This document shows, piece by piece, positions 43,918-53,441 of a stretch of DNA of 64,000 bases. The DNA comes from Promethearchaeota archaeon (GTDB taxonomy: Archaea; Asgardarchaeota; Lokiarchaeia; Sigyniarchaeales; SOKP01). The position numbers and the translations under genes are program-made. The notes below the pieces were generated by a model. It saw nothing but the letters and a program-made list of their open reading frames with translations. It was not told where the DNA came from and did no database searches. Every line of letters starts with the position of its first letter. Position 1 is the stretch's first letter. The DNA is taken from assembly GCA_011364925.1 (NCBI GenBank), contig RDOA01000013.1, positions 16,205-80,204 of the forward strand, written 5' to 3'.

Positions 43918-44424
43918 ATGAGGATTTTAGTATTTCTCCATGGAACCTGTATCATGCACAGGAATGCCTTAGGTCTATCAAGAATGCAAATAGTACGGCA
44001 AGTTATTGAGAATACTGATGAATCAATCTCAGATTTTGCTTCCTATATTCCAATTGGTAGAGCTGTTAAGAAATTAACATCATGGCAAAATCAAGGGGCT
44101 GAGATTTCATATCTTAGTTCTCATTTAACTATTGAAAATATGAAAAAGGACGAAATGGTATTAAAAAAATATAATTTCCCTAATGGTACTATATTTTATC
44201 GGCAAAATGAAGAAGATTGGAATTTACAAATTGAAAAAGCAAAACCTGATCTAATAATTGAAGATGACTGCGAGAGTATTGGGGGAAAATATCAGATGAC
44301 ATTCCCTAATCTTAAGCCGGAATTTCAATCTAATATAACTTCAATTGTTACAAAAGAATTTGCTGGAATTGACCATCTTCCTGATGATATAGATAAGCTA
44401 AAGGATTTTGCTGCTGAACTATGA
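43918..44424 (+). CDS. HAD-like hypothetical protein
   Basis: A 168-residue protein opening with the strand MRILVFLHGTC and containing YLSSHLTIENMKKDE and a later LIIEDDCESIGG segment, reminiscent of a HAD-fold motif IV (Asp-Asp). The expected D-x-D motif I is absent, since the first strand ends in HGTC, so a classical phosphatase reaction is doubtful. It follows the LLM gene by 64 bases with the purine-rich stretch AAGGAGAG before its ATG. Confidence 0.55.
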   Translation: MRILVFLHGTCIMHRNALGLSRMQIVRQVIENTDESISDFASYIPIGRAVKKLTSWQNQGAEISYLSSHLTIENMKKDEMVLKKYNFPNGTIFYRQNEEDWNLQIEKAKPDLIIEDDCESIGGKYQMTFPNLKPEFQSNITSIVTKEFAGIDHLPDDIDKLKDFAAEL

Positions 44425-44599
44425 TATTATCCATAAGATTCTTCAAATGAATTTTCATTGAAATCAGACATTGAATGTCCCTTTCCCTTTTAAGACAAAA
44501 GTTTTTGATAAATTTGTAAAAACTTTTATTGAATAGAATTATAACTAAACTTACCTTTGAATCCAAATATTAAAAATTAAAGTAAAAGAGGTGTGTTTC

Positions 44600-44905
44600 A
44601 TGATTTTTATGGTAACGAATTGGTACCCATTTCATAAAGAAGAAGAAGTAGCCAAAATACAACTAAAAGTGCCTCAACAATTTCCACCTTATATTAAAAA
44701 ATGGCAATTGTTTGGAACTGCTGACGGAAGAAGGGGTCTTAAAGGTTATGGTATTGTGTATACAGATCCCGAAAAAGTGGATGAAGCAGGAAGATATATA
44801 ACAAAAGTAATGAGTTTATTTAATGAAGTTGAAGGATATACCTGGAAAGTAGAACCGTTAATGGGTATGAAAGACTTTCAAAAAATGCAATCTCTGAAGC
44901 TGTGA
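44600..44905 (+). CDS. Small conserved-looking protein, ferredoxin-like fold
   Basis: About 101 residues with a strand-helix-strand layout: IFMVTNWYPFHKEEEVAKI, then KKWQLFGTADGRRGLKGYGIVYTDPEKVDEAGRYI. This suggests an alpha-beta dimeric barrel (GYD- or EthD-like). GAGGTG lies six bases before the ATG at 44600, which decides the start over the GTG at 44591. Function unknown. Confidence 0.65.
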   Translation: MIFMVTNWYPFHKEEEVAKIQLKVPQQFPPYIKKWQLFGTADGRRGLKGYGIVYTDPEKVDEAGRYITKVMSLFNEVEGYTWKVEPLMGMKDFQKMQSLKL

Positions 44906-45177
44906 TTTTTTATCTGAAATATGCTATTTAGAAAACTAAATTTCTTTTTTTATTCTTTTTTTTGAAAATATAAGTTTTTAAACTTGAAGTAGTGCTTAAT
45001 TTTCATTTTCAAAATAATCAAATATAAGAATAAAAAACCTATATGATGCTCTCTCGACGAAATTTCTGAAAGAGAAAAAAGGCACTGATATTAGGATTCA
45101 GCTTAGGTTTTTATATTTCAAACGAATATTATAAATTAACATCTTGAAATGAAGAATCGAAATACTTACAATAGAGA

Positions 45178-46467
45178 ATGAAGAAATATAAACAAATCCT
45201 ATATCATTCAAATAGGTTAAGCACAGTTAAGAAGTGCTTAATTTCACTAATATCAGTCAACCTTTTTCTGGTAGTTCTATTTCAAGGACTACTTATCTCC
45301 ACAGATGTTTTACCTCTTAATAAAAAGATTGGTATTAAAGCATCAGTTCCACAATATTGGCCAACTAATGGCTGGCGCACCTCCCAACCTGAAATTCAAG
45401 GAATGAGTTCTGCAAAACTACAAGAATTGCATGCGTATATTCGTGATGCGGATTTACCGCTAGATTCAGTAATAGTGGTTCGGAATGGTTACATTGTTTA
45501 TGAAGATTATCCTAACTCTCCTAGATATAGAGAACATACACTTCACATTCTCCATTCTGTAACAAAGAGTTTTACATCTGCTCTGACGGGAATTGCTATT
45601 CAGGAAGGTTACATCGGAAGCGTTCATGATACTGTTCTCTCTTACTTCCCTAACAGAACAATCGCCAATGTTGATGCATGGAAACAGAATATGACACTGG
45701 AACATTTACTTAATATGATGGCAGGAATGGAATGGGATGAATGGACCTACCCATATTCAGATCCACGTAATGATCTTAACCAAATGGTTAACAGCGGTGA
45801 TTGCATCCAATTTATGCTGGATAGAAATATGACGGCACCCCCAGGATCAGTCTGGCTTTACAATACCGGTGCTTCTCACCTTTTAGCAGGAATTATTCGC
45901 CAAACTACGGGAAAAACACCACTTCAATACGGTTTTGAAGTCTTGTTTACCCCACTTGGTATAACAGATGTACAATGGACGAGTGATTCTCAAGGTCTCA
46001 ATTTTGGGGGCAGCGAATTACGCCTTAAACCTCGTGATATGGCAAAGTTTGGATTCCTTTACCTTAATAATGGTACGTGGGATGGGCAACAGATTGTTCC
46101 AGAAGCTTGGGTTTCCCAATCACGCGAATCCGCAGTAATTCCTTGGAGTGGGACAGGGTATGGGTATCTATGGTGGAAATCTCAAAGCTTGGGTACATTT
46201 GAGGCTCGGGGACTTTATAATCAATGGATTATTGTAAATCCTGAAAACGATCTTGTAATTATTTTTACAGCAACTGATATCTACGGACATATTCCAATTG
46301 TTTATCTAGTTAGAGATTTTATTATTTCAGCTATAGGGGTATTTCCCTTAGACGATGCGGTATTTCCGTGGGAAATGACATTAACTTTGTCTTTCATTAT
46401 TGGAGTTCCTAGTACAGTAATTATTATAGTAATGGTGCGAAAAAAAAAGCGGGTCAATAAAAATTGA
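45178..46467 (+). CDS. Membrane-anchored serine hydrolase (class C beta-lactamase fold)
   Basis: A 429-residue protein. Residues 20-45 form a hydrophobic signal anchor. The catalytic S-x-x-K is S127-V-T-K130 in HILHSVTKSFTS, and the second motif is WLYNTGASHLL (Tyr228). The fold is that of class C beta-lactamases, 6-aminohexanoate-dimer hydrolases and DD-peptidases. A second hydrophobic segment (about 398-420) and a basic tail anchor the C-terminus, so the domain is outside the cell. Archaeal members lack murein, so it likely cleaves esters or amides. Confidence 0.9.
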   Translation: MKKYKQILYHSNRLSTVKKCLISLISVNLFLVVLFQGLLISTDVLPLNKKIGIKASVPQYWPTNGWRTSQPEIQGMSSAKLQELHAYIRDADLPLDSVIVVRNGYIVYEDYPNSPRYREHTLHILHSVTKSFTSALTGIAIQEGYIGSVHDTVLSYFPNRTIANVDAWKQNMTLEHLLNMMAGMEWDEWTYPYSDPRNDLNQMVNSGDCIQFMLDRNMTAPPGSVWLYNTGASHLLAGIIRQTTGKTPLQYGFEVLFTPLGITDVQWTSDSQGLNFGGSELRLKPRDMAKFGFLYLNNGTWDGQQIVPEAWVSQSRESAVIPWSGTGYGYLWWKSQSLGTFEARGLYNQWIIVNPENDLVIIFTATDIYGHIPIVYLVRDFIISAIGVFPLDDAVFPWEMTLTLSFIIGVPSTVIIIVMVRKKKRVNKN

Positions 46468-46560
46468 AGTAGGCGTTTCGAATTTGGGAAGGAGATTTCG
46501 AATAGTTTAATAATAGGATTAGAAGACTAAATCTTCAAAATTAAAAATGCAAAAATTTCT

Positions 46561-46722
46561 TTATTTTTGAAGTTCTCTTTTCTTTAAGCGTAAATCTTTA
46601 GATCTGCATCTACGACATTTTTTTGCTCTTAAGGGATTTAAAGCTCCGCATTTGCGACACACCGTTTTCATTAATAAGTGATGTCGCGCTATTTTTCTTT
46701 TATAAGGGTCATCGATCGGCAT
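46561..46722 (-). CDS. rpl40e: Ribosomal protein eL40
   Basis: A 53-residue protein encoded by a short frame read leftward from the ATG at 46722. It has a four-cysteine zinc ribbon C-R-K-C-G-A followed 12 residues later by C-R-R-C-R, the typical basic composition (many Lys/Arg), and the eL40 N-terminal pattern [15 protein letters not shown]. In eukaryotes the homologue is fused to ubiquitin; here it is free. It is part of the large ribosomal subunit. It stands alone between the serine hydrolase and the eL38 operon. Confidence 0.9.
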   Translation of the reverse strand: MPIDDPYKRKIARHHLLMKTVCRKCGALNPLRAKKCRRCRSKDLRLKKRELQK

Positions 46723-46963
46723 CTGATATTCACATTTATCTACTGATTTTTCTGTTCAATTTAATAATTTTTTAACTGTTATTCTTTTTGAAACTATTAT
46801 ACTAAGCTTTTAATTTAGTTTCATTTAAAGAATAAATTGAAAAACATTGGAAAGCTAAAAAATTTTATGATATGATTACAGACTATAAAGAAATAAAGTA
46901 AAAATTAAAATTTTATAAATAATTTTAAGCTATAAGTTAGAGTCAAATTAATAACAAATTTAG

Positions 46964-47167
46964 TTGAAAAAGTTGCCAAGCGAGATATTTAACGAGGAAA
47001 AGTTTTTAGAATTAGCAAAGACTGCTGTCCATTGTCGGGTTAAACGAGTAAAAGATGTTGTGAAGTTGAAACTAAGGACCAAAAATCAGCTTTATACATA
47101 TAAGACGGATCCTGAGACTGCTGATCGACTTGTAAGAAATCTTACATGTGATATTTTAGAGATATAA
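46964..47167 (+). CDS. rpl38e: Ribosomal protein eL38
   Basis: A 67-residue protein matching the eL38 family: an N-terminal acidic helix (FNEEKFLELAK), then a KDVVKLKLRTKNQLYTYKTDPETADRLV core with beta-strand and helix of the family, and the closing DILEI. It is a small large-subunit protein. It is found in some archaea, including Asgards, and in eukaryotes. It starts with TTG at 46964. It opens a plus-strand translation operon: eL38, Zn/KH-like protein, pth2, truD. Confidence 0.85.
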   Translation: MKKLPSEIFNEEKFLELAKTAVHCRVKRVKDVVKLKLRTKNQLYTYKTDPETADRLVRNLTCDILEI

Positions 47168-47183
47168 GTGGAAAAGAAGCTAA

Positions 47184-47693
47184 ATGAAAAATCTTCCTGC
47201 GTGTAAAACATGTATAAATTCTGGATTTTTATGTACTAGTTGTCAAGATAAACTAGATACAGGAATTCTGACTCAATTTGAATTAGATTTAGCAAAAGAT
47301 TTACTAGTTTTGGAAGATGAAGAACGTTTTGGATTTCTAAAAGAAATTTCTTTCTTCAAAGCAATTGACTTCGAAGACGTTGTTATATTCGTTATTGGAA
47401 AGAAAGATAAAATCAAAATCTCTCAAAACTTAATAAACTGGATAAAAGAAACGTACGAAATAGACGAGTTAATAATAGTCGAACAGACAAAAAATCCTCG
47501 AGTTGCTTTAGAAAGTATAATTGCTCCAAGCAAATTAATTTCACTTAACGAAATTTTTCTCGCTACTGGAGACATTGAATTTAAAGGAGTTCTCTCTAAA
47601 AAAGATCAAGATACTATCTTATTTACTAAGGAAGAACTTGAAGAATTAATTCTTGAACTCACCGGCAAAATTATTCGAATTGAATTTGAATAA
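47184..47693 (+). CDS. Zn-finger plus KH-like RNA-binding protein
   Basis: A 169-residue protein. The N-terminus has a C4 zinc motif: C7-x2-C10 in ACKTCINSG and C17-x2-C20 in LCTSCQDK. A helical linker follows, then two alpha/beta units with a strand-helix-strand pattern (EIDELIIVEQTKNPRVALESI, then KLISLNEIFLA). This layout resembles archaeal NusA-like proteins that pair a zinc finger with KH folds and bind RNA. It starts 16 bases after eL38, in the same operon as pth2 and truD. Confidence 0.65.
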   Translation: MKNLPACKTCINSGFLCTSCQDKLDTGILTQFELDLAKDLLVLEDEERFGFLKEISFFKAIDFEDVVIFVIGKKDKIKISQNLINWIKETYEIDELIIVEQTKNPRVALESIIAPSKLISLNEIFLATGDIEFKGVLSKKDQDTILFTKEELEELILELTGKIIRIEFE

Positions 47694-47753
47694 GAGTAAT
47701 TGCTTTATTTCTCAATTTCTTAATTTCATATTATCGAATAGGTTTGATATATT

Positions 47754-48110
47754 GTGGATGAATATAAACAGATTATCTTAGTGCGGACTGATTTAAAGAT
47801 GGGCACAGGGAAAAAGTGTGCTCAAGCCTGTCACGCTTCGCTATCTTCAGCTGATTTAGTTAGGGTACAAAATAAAGACGTCTGGAAAAAATGGAAGAAT
47901 ACAGGGCAAAAGAAAGTAATTCTGCGAATCAGTGGTATGGAAGAATTACATGAAGTTGTATCAAAATTGGAAAAGAGTAAAATCCCTTTCTTTTTAGTTA
48001 GAGACGCTGGTTTAACTCAGCTTACTCCGGGGACTACTACTGCATTAGGAATAGGTCCCGCGCTCTCGGAATCTTTAGATAAAATTACAGGGGAATTTAA
48101 GTTATTGTAA
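47754..48110 (+). CDS. pth2: Peptidyl-tRNA hydrolase, Pth2 type
   Basis: A 118-residue Pth2. The conserved core is visible: [30 protein letters not shown], then [22 protein letters not shown]. It releases tRNA from stalled peptidyl-tRNAs in the cytosol. The archaeal-eukaryotic Pth2 fold differs from bacterial Pth. It starts with GTG at 47754, 60 bases after the Zn/KH-like gene, and truD begins 26 bases later. Confidence 0.96.
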   Translation: MDEYKQIILVRTDLKMGTGKKCAQACHASLSSADLVRVQNKDVWKKWKNTGQKKVILRISGMEELHEVVSKLEKSKIPFFLVRDAGLTQLTPGTTTALGIGPALSESLDKITGEFKLL

Positions 48111-48136
48111 AATAAAATACTTTTAGGCTATTAAAA

Positions 48137-49522
48137 TTGGAAGAATATAGTGATAATAATTACGACGCAAATAATGTTAGTAATAGAGATATAGAGCAAG
48201 TTGTAGGAATTGAAGTTTATTCCACTTCTGGAATAGAAGGCATTCAAGGAACTATAAAAAGTCGGTATAAAGACTTCATAGTTAAAGAGATCACTCATAC
48301 GGGGCATGTTTTAGAAATCAACGAGGATTACACTCCTCCTAATTATTCTGAGGAAACTAAGGATAATTATACTACTTTTAATCTAATAAAAGTTAATAAA
48401 GATACGTTCGAAGCTGTAAGAATAATTAGCAAAGCATTAGGTATAGCTCCTAAAATGATCAGCTATGCTGGATTAAAGGATAAACGAGCAATAAGCGTTC
48501 AACAAGCATCTGTTCGTGGAAATTATATCGAAGAGTTAATGAATTTGAAAGTACAAGACATCTTTATTAGAAACATTAATCCTACAAAAAATCCTGTTAA
48601 ATTAGGAAGTAACTGGGGAAACTATTTTGAAATTACTATTCGTAATATTGAGGATACTGGAAGTGAAAAAAAGAGAATTGATGATATCTTAGAAAAATTG
48701 CGCAGTAATGGATTTCCGAATTATTTTGGGCTTCAAAGATTTGGAACTTTTAGACCAAATTCACACCTAATAGGAAGATATATCCTAGAGAACGATTTTA
48801 AGAAAGCCTTTGAGGAATTCGTCACGAAAACTTATCCATCAGAAGTTCCTCAATCTCTCAAGGCAAGAGCGGATCTAAAAAAGACAGGCAATCTCGAGAG
48901 TGCATACGATGCGTTTCCTAAAAGTTTAAATTATGAGCGCTGGCTCATCAAATATATGATAGATAACCCTGATGATTACGAGGGAGCTATCAACCATTTA
49001 CCAAATTATCTCATAAAACTACTTTTAAGTTCATTTCAGTCATATTTATTTAATCGAATGTTATCTCTGAGATGCGCAAGAGGCCATTCTTTAAACTCCC
49101 CAGTTACAGGAGACATTTTTAGCATTTTAGACGATGAAAATGGTAATATTACGCAAACTAATTACAATTACGATGGACCATATGATAAATATCTTCTAAA
49201 AGCACGGGATTTAAATCGAGCTAAAATTGTATATCCATTAATAGGATACAATACAGACTTGGACGAATTTCCTCCTCTAAAAAATTTATTATTAGAAATA
49301 TTTGATAAGGAAGGAATTTCTGTAGAAATTTTTAGGAATAAATTGTTAGAGTTATACGAATTCAAAGGCTCCTTCAGGCCTATAATCACTAAGCCTATAG
49401 GCGTAAATGTTTTAGAATATTCATTAGATGATGTTTTTCAGGGAAAATGTAAGTTAAAAATCGAGTTTTCTCTACAAAAAGGCTCTTACGCGACATTACT
49501 TTTGCGAGAACTCATAAAATAA
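48137..49522 (+). CDS. truD: tRNA pseudouridine synthase D
   Basis: A 461-residue pseudouridine synthase of the TruD family. The catalytic region is YAGLKDKRA (Asp115). Further family features are NYFGLQRFGT and ELKFHFSLQKGSYAT-type C-terminus (here FSLQKGSYATLLLRE). The large insertion domain in the middle is the normal TruD one. Archaeal members modify U13 of tRNA and other sites. The start is TTG at 48137 after pth2. The first ~30 residues are Asn/Asp-rich and poorly conserved, so a later start is possible. Confidence 0.95.
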   Translation: MEEYSDNNYDANNVSNRDIEQVVGIEVYSTSGIEGIQGTIKSRYKDFIVKEITHTGHVLEINEDYTPPNYSEETKDNYTTFNLIKVNKDTFEAVRIISKALGIAPKMISYAGLKDKRAISVQQASVRGNYIEELMNLKVQDIFIRNINPTKNPVKLGSNWGNYFEITIRNIEDTGSEKKRIDDILEKLRSNGFPNYFGLQRFGTFRPNSHLIGRYILENDFKKAFEEFVTKTYPSEVPQSLKARADLKKTGNLESAYDAFPKSLNYERWLIKYMIDNPDDYEGAINHLPNYLIKLLLSSFQSYLFNRMLSLRCARGHSLNSPVTGDIFSILDDENGNITQTNYNYDGPYDKYLLKARDLNRAKIVYPLIGYNTDLDEFPPLKNLLLEIFDKEGISVEIFRNKLLELYEFKGSFRPIITKPIGVNVLEYSLDDVFQGKCKLKIEFSLQKGSYATLLLRELIK

Positions 49523-49526
49523 AAAG

Positions 49527-51074
49527 CTAATCTATATGTATCTCATATTTTTGAATTGTTTCAATTCCAAGTATATTGTGAACTTTTACTGCAATAATAT
49601 GGTCTCCAATTTCGTTATAGGTATACCTTATCGAGGTTAAATTCAATTCACGATTTTTTAGAGTTCGAAAAGCTATCCAACTCGTAGAAAAATAATCTTG
49701 TTGACATTTAAAATCTATTGCCCAACTATCTATCCAATCAACGAACGATTCTACCTTTGCTTTAAGACTATCGTTAATAAATTTGAGATAAGGCATTGAA
49801 TATCCAATCAATTCAATAGTAACATTGTTGTTGTCTATATTCACCTTAATTTCAAACGAAGTTTGTTTAGATAAAGTATTTTGTGTTAAAGTCTGTTCGT
49901 TTTCAACTATATAGCTTTTGTGTATTTCAGAATCCTTTTGAGAATTGTCGATCTTTAAAATTTTAAATGGATTGGGAATTTGTTGATACTTTTGATCCCA
50001 ATCCAATAAGTTGTTACTGTTCCAAACATCTAGAATTCTTTTACGACATATTTCAATTGAATTTGGTTCTATATCTGTTCCTATCCATCTACGTCCGAGT
50101 TTCTCAGCCACAACTAAACTTGTACCAGTTCCACAAAAGAAATCTGCCACGATGTCGTTTTTATTCGATGATGCGAGGATTATCCGTTTCAATAGTCTTT
50201 CTGGCTTTTGTGTTGAAAATGCTTGATATTCAAGTGTGTTTGCCCTGATATAAGGCAAATCCGTCCAAACATCGCGAGGAAAAATACCATTTTTTGAAAC
50301 ATATACTTTTTGGGAAAGTTTCTTCCCATTATGACTTCCTCCCCTATAATAGAAAGTTCCCTTCTCGTCTTTTTTAAGAGCAAATTTCACTCTGTTAGAG
50401 TACTCCATGTAAATGTTAGGATTGTCGTTGAATGTATAGTCCGTAGATTTCGTATAGAATAAAATCGTATCAAAAGAGCGGATAAAAAACTTCCTTGTTT
50501 TAGCTGAAGCAGCAGGATAAGCCCATATTATTTCATTTTTAAAATTCTCTTTACCGAAAATTTCATCCAATACTATTTTTATGTAATGGGAAACATGCCA
50601 ATCTAAATGTACATAAATACTTCCATTTTCAGCAAGTAATTCCCTCATTAAAACTAGTCTTATATATAAAAAACTTATATATTCATCAATTCCTCCATCC
50701 CATGAATCTGAATAAGCTTTAGAGTTCTCAAACGCGTCAGTCTCTCCTATAAATGTTTTGGATTGAAAATCACTCCCCGTAGCAAAAGGTGGATCGATAT
50801 AGATTAAATTGATTTTTTTTTCAAATTTTTTCAAAAGAGATATCATGATCTCTTTGTTGTCTCCTTGGATTAAGTTATTTTCCCAAGTTTTTGAGGGTAT
50901 TTTAACCCTTTGATGATCTTCAATCGCCTTTTTCATTTTTTCATTTTCCAATCCAATGTTGTCTATAATTGGATATCGATTCAATTCCAAAGTAATACAA
51001 GGATAAATGGGGGGAGATTCGTTATCATAGGGTCTTACTGATCTATTTTTGTCTTTCCAATAAAGTTCCGGCAT
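49527..51074 (-). CDS. Solitary DNA methyltransferase (N6/N4, beta-type order)
   Basis: About 515 residues. The catalytic motif DPPF occurs in LIYIDPPFATGSDFQSKTF before the AdoMet motif FCGTGTSLVVAEKLGRRWIGTDI, the beta-class order seen in type III Mod and related enzymes. The C-terminal ~130 residues are an unrecognised beta-rich domain. No restriction gene is adjacent, so this may be an orphan. An alternative TTG start lies at 51098; AGGCGA before the ATG at 51074 supports the shorter form. It is convergent with truD and divergent to aspS. Confidence 0.9.
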   Translation of the reverse strand: MPELYWKDKNRSVRPYDNESPPIYPCITLELNRYPIIDNIGLENEKMKKAIEDHQRVKIPSKTWENNLIQGDNKEIMISLLKKFEKKINLIYIDPPFATGSDFQSKTFIGETDAFENSKAYSDSWDGGIDEYISFLYIRLVLMRELLAENGSIYVHLDWHVSHYIKIVLDEIFGKENFKNEIIWAYPAASAKTRKFFIRSFDTILFYTKSTDYTFNDNPNIYMEYSNRVKFALKKDEKGTFYYRGGSHNGKKLSQKVYVSKNGIFPRDVWTDLPYIRANTLEYQAFSTQKPERLLKRIILASSNKNDIVADFFCGTGTSLVVAEKLGRRWIGTDIEPNSIEICRKRILDVWNSNNLLDWDQKYQQIPNPFKILKIDNSQKDSEIHKSYIVENEQTLTQNTLSKQTSFEIKVNIDNNNVTIELIGYSMPYLKFINDSLKAKVESFVDWIDSWAIDFKCQQDYFSTSWIAFRTLKNRELNLTSIRYTYNEIGDHIIAVKVHNILGIETIQKYEIHID

Positions 51075-51163
51075 TATTAATCGCCTATAAGATGGCAAAA
51101 GATTTATTCTTAATTTCCTTCACAAATTTAATTTAAGAAAAATTATGAGATTAGAAGGTTAGT

Positions 51164-52486
51164 ATGTCTTTTGATGAATTAGATGGATGGAGAAAAACTC
51201 ATTACACCAAGGATGTAACCTCAAAATTACACGACGAAGAAGTAATTCTTGGTGGGTGGGTGAGAAATTTCAGAGATTTAGGCGGATTGAAGTTTATAAG
51301 TTTACAAGATAAGTATGGCGAACGGCAGATAACTCTAAAAAAAGGTGTTGTTTCTGACGAGTTATTTGAAAAGGCAAAACTAGGATACCAATACTGCGTT
51401 ATGGTTAAAGGAAAAGTGAAGGATTTTGAAGCTGCGCCTGGTGGAGTCGAAATAGTACCATCAGAAATTAAAATTTTGAATAGAACACCGGAAAAGCTTC
51501 CTATTGATATGACGGGAGAGACGATTTCAGAACTTGATCTTAGATTAAATAATAGAGCTCTGGATCTAAGATCCTTAAGAAACCAGGCAATTTTTGAAAT
51601 CCGTGGGCAGGTATTGAAATCAGTAAGGAATTTTTTACTTGACCGAGATTTTACTGAAATAACAACACCAAAAATAATAGGTTCTGCTACTGAGGGTGGA
51701 ACGGAACTATTTCCAATTATGTATTTCGATAGAGAAGCCTTTTTAGTTCAATCAGCTCAATTGTATAAAGAACAATTAAGTGGTGTATATGAACGGGTGT
51801 TTGAGATAAGTCCAGCTTTCCGAGCAGAAAAAAGTCATACGAAAAGACACATTTGTGAGATTTTTACGTTGGATGTGGAGTTGAGTTTTGTTGATATGTA
51901 CGATGTTTTAAAAGTTTTAGAAGAACTTGTCCAAAACGTAATAATAAACATTCGAGAGAATAATATGACTGCTTTGAAGACCCTTAACATGGAAGATAAG
52001 ACAATTGTTCCAGAATTACCCCTCCCTCGTTATAAATACGATGAAATCCTTGAATTACTAGAAAGTAAATTCAATATCTCTACTGAATGGGGAGAAGATA
52101 TATCAACAGATGCATATAGAAAATTGGGTGAAAGCTTAACGGGCTATTACTATATAACTCATTGGCCTATGCTGATAAAGCCGTTTTATATTCAGCCATC
52201 AAAAGATAAGAGGTATAGTGAATCTTTTGATCTTCAAATGGGGTGGCTTGAATTGACTTCTGGAGGTACTCGAGTCCATAACAGAGTACAATTAGAGAAC
52301 GCAATCGAAAGTAAAGGTTTAAATGCTTCTTCATTTGAATCTCACCTTATTGCGTATGACTTCGGAATGCCTCCTCACGCGGGATTTGGGTTAGGAATTG
52401 CCCGTTGGATAACATTTCTTTGCGGTTTAGATGATATTCGTGAAGCAGTGATGTATCCAAGAACACCCGAACGATTAACACCTTAA
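51164..52486 (+). CDS. aspS: Aspartyl-tRNA synthetase, archaeal type
   Basis: A 440-residue class II synthetase. An N-terminal OB fold (GGWVRNFRDLGGLKFI) is followed by motif 2 (FRAEKSHTKRHICEIF) and motif 3 (GFGLGIARWITFL). The ATEGGTELFP and SAQLYKEQL segments are the AspRS signature. The length fits the archaeal subfamily, which lacks the bacterial insertion domain. Whether it is discriminating or also makes Asp-tRNA(Asn) cannot be settled by eye. It is followed 31 bases later by map. Confidence 0.97.
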   Translation: MSFDELDGWRKTHYTKDVTSKLHDEEVILGGWVRNFRDLGGLKFISLQDKYGERQITLKKGVVSDELFEKAKLGYQYCVMVKGKVKDFEAAPGGVEIVPSEIKILNRTPEKLPIDMTGETISELDLRLNNRALDLRSLRNQAIFEIRGQVLKSVRNFLLDRDFTEITTPKIIGSATEGGTELFPIMYFDREAFLVQSAQLYKEQLSGVYERVFEISPAFRAEKSHTKRHICEIFTLDVELSFVDMYDVLKVLEELVQNVIINIRENNMTALKTLNMEDKTIVPELPLPRYKYDEILELLESKFNISTEWGEDISTDAYRKLGESLTGYYYITHWPMLIKPFYIQPSKDKRYSESFDLQMGWLELTSGGTRVHNRVQLENAIESKGLNASSFESHLIAYDFGMPPHAGFGLGIARWITFLCGLDDIREAVMYPRTPERLTP

Positions 52487-52517
52487 TCCCATAAAAATTA
52501 TAGATCACTAAATAACA

Positions 52518-53441
52518 ATGTCAAATGAATGGTTTGATTCTTATATAAAAGCCGGCAAAGCAGTTATAGCCGCTAAGAAGTTAGCTGAAAAACTCGTAAG
52601 GCCAGGAACCTCATTTCTAGAAATTGCGAAAAGCTGCGAAGAAGAAATCATAAATCAAGGATGTGAGTTATCATTTCCAATAAACATGTCGTTAAACGAG
52701 CTTGCAGCTCATTATAGCCCTCCTATTGATGATCCTACAATAGTTCCAAATAAGGGATTATTAAAGATTGATCTAGGTTCTCATCACAATGGGTATATTG
52801 CGGATTCAGCAATCACTTTTAACTTAGATAAAGATCCAAAGTTACAGAATTATATTGTCGCTGCCCAAGAAGCACTCGATGCCGCAATTGAATTATTTAA
52901 ACCAGGAATTAAGCTGTATGAAATAGGTGAAGTAATTGCAAATAAAATTCATAACCATGGATTAAGACCAATAAGAAATCTTGGAGGTCATGAATTGAAA
53001 CAATACAATCTGCATGCTGGACCGTTCGTTCCTAATGTGAAAGATTTAAGTCATAGAGAAGTTTTGAAACCTGGAGATGCCTACGCCTGTGAGCCTTTTT
53101 CGACATCAGGGGAAGGATTAGTCACTAATGGTAAACATTCTTACATTTACCGATTTGTTAGACATATAAAAAAGAATATGCCTTACGAAGAGATAAGCTA
53201 TATGAAGAAAATTGAGGAATTAACCAAAAATCTACCTTTTTCTCCTCGATTATTAGAAAAACACGATATCATCCCCAAAAACAAAATTCAACGGATAATA
53301 GAGACCTTTAAACGGAAAAGAATCTTAGATGATTATCCCGTACTAGTAGAAGTCACTGGAGCCCCAGTTGCACAACAAGAACATACAATTATACTTGATT
53401 TGGATGGAACTCCATTTGTCACAACACGAATTAAGAATTAA
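52518..53441 (+). CDS. map: Methionine aminopeptidase, type II
   Basis: A 307-residue type II methionine aminopeptidase. Metal ligands are visible in KIDLGSHHNGYIADSAITF (two Asp), GGHELKQYNLHAGP (His), CEPFSTSGEG (Glu) and QQEHTIIL (Glu). The 60-residue insert typical of type II is present. It removes initiator Met co-translationally. Starts at 52518. Its C-terminus overlaps the nominal start of the next gene by up to 74 bases. Confidence 0.96.
   Translation: MSNEWFDSYIKAGKAVIAAKKLAEKLVRPGTSFLEIAKSCEEEIINQGCELSFPINMSLNELAAHYSPPIDDPTIVPNKGLLKIDLGSHHNGYIADSAITFNLDKDPKLQNYIVAAQEALDAAIELFKPGIKLYEIGEVIANKIHNHGLRPIRNLGGHELKQYNLHAGPFVPNVKDLSHREVLKPGDAYACEPFSTSGEGLVTNGKHSYIYRFVRHIKKNMPYEEISYMKKIEELTKNLPFSPRLLEKHDIIPKNKIQRIIETFKRKRILDDYPVLVEVTGAPVAQQEHTIILDLDGTPFVTTRIKN

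Noticed and set aside
46723..46963. RNA gene between eL40 and eL38
   Set aside because: Only A+T-rich sequence with a TATA-like string near 46912-46920; no conserved structure visible.
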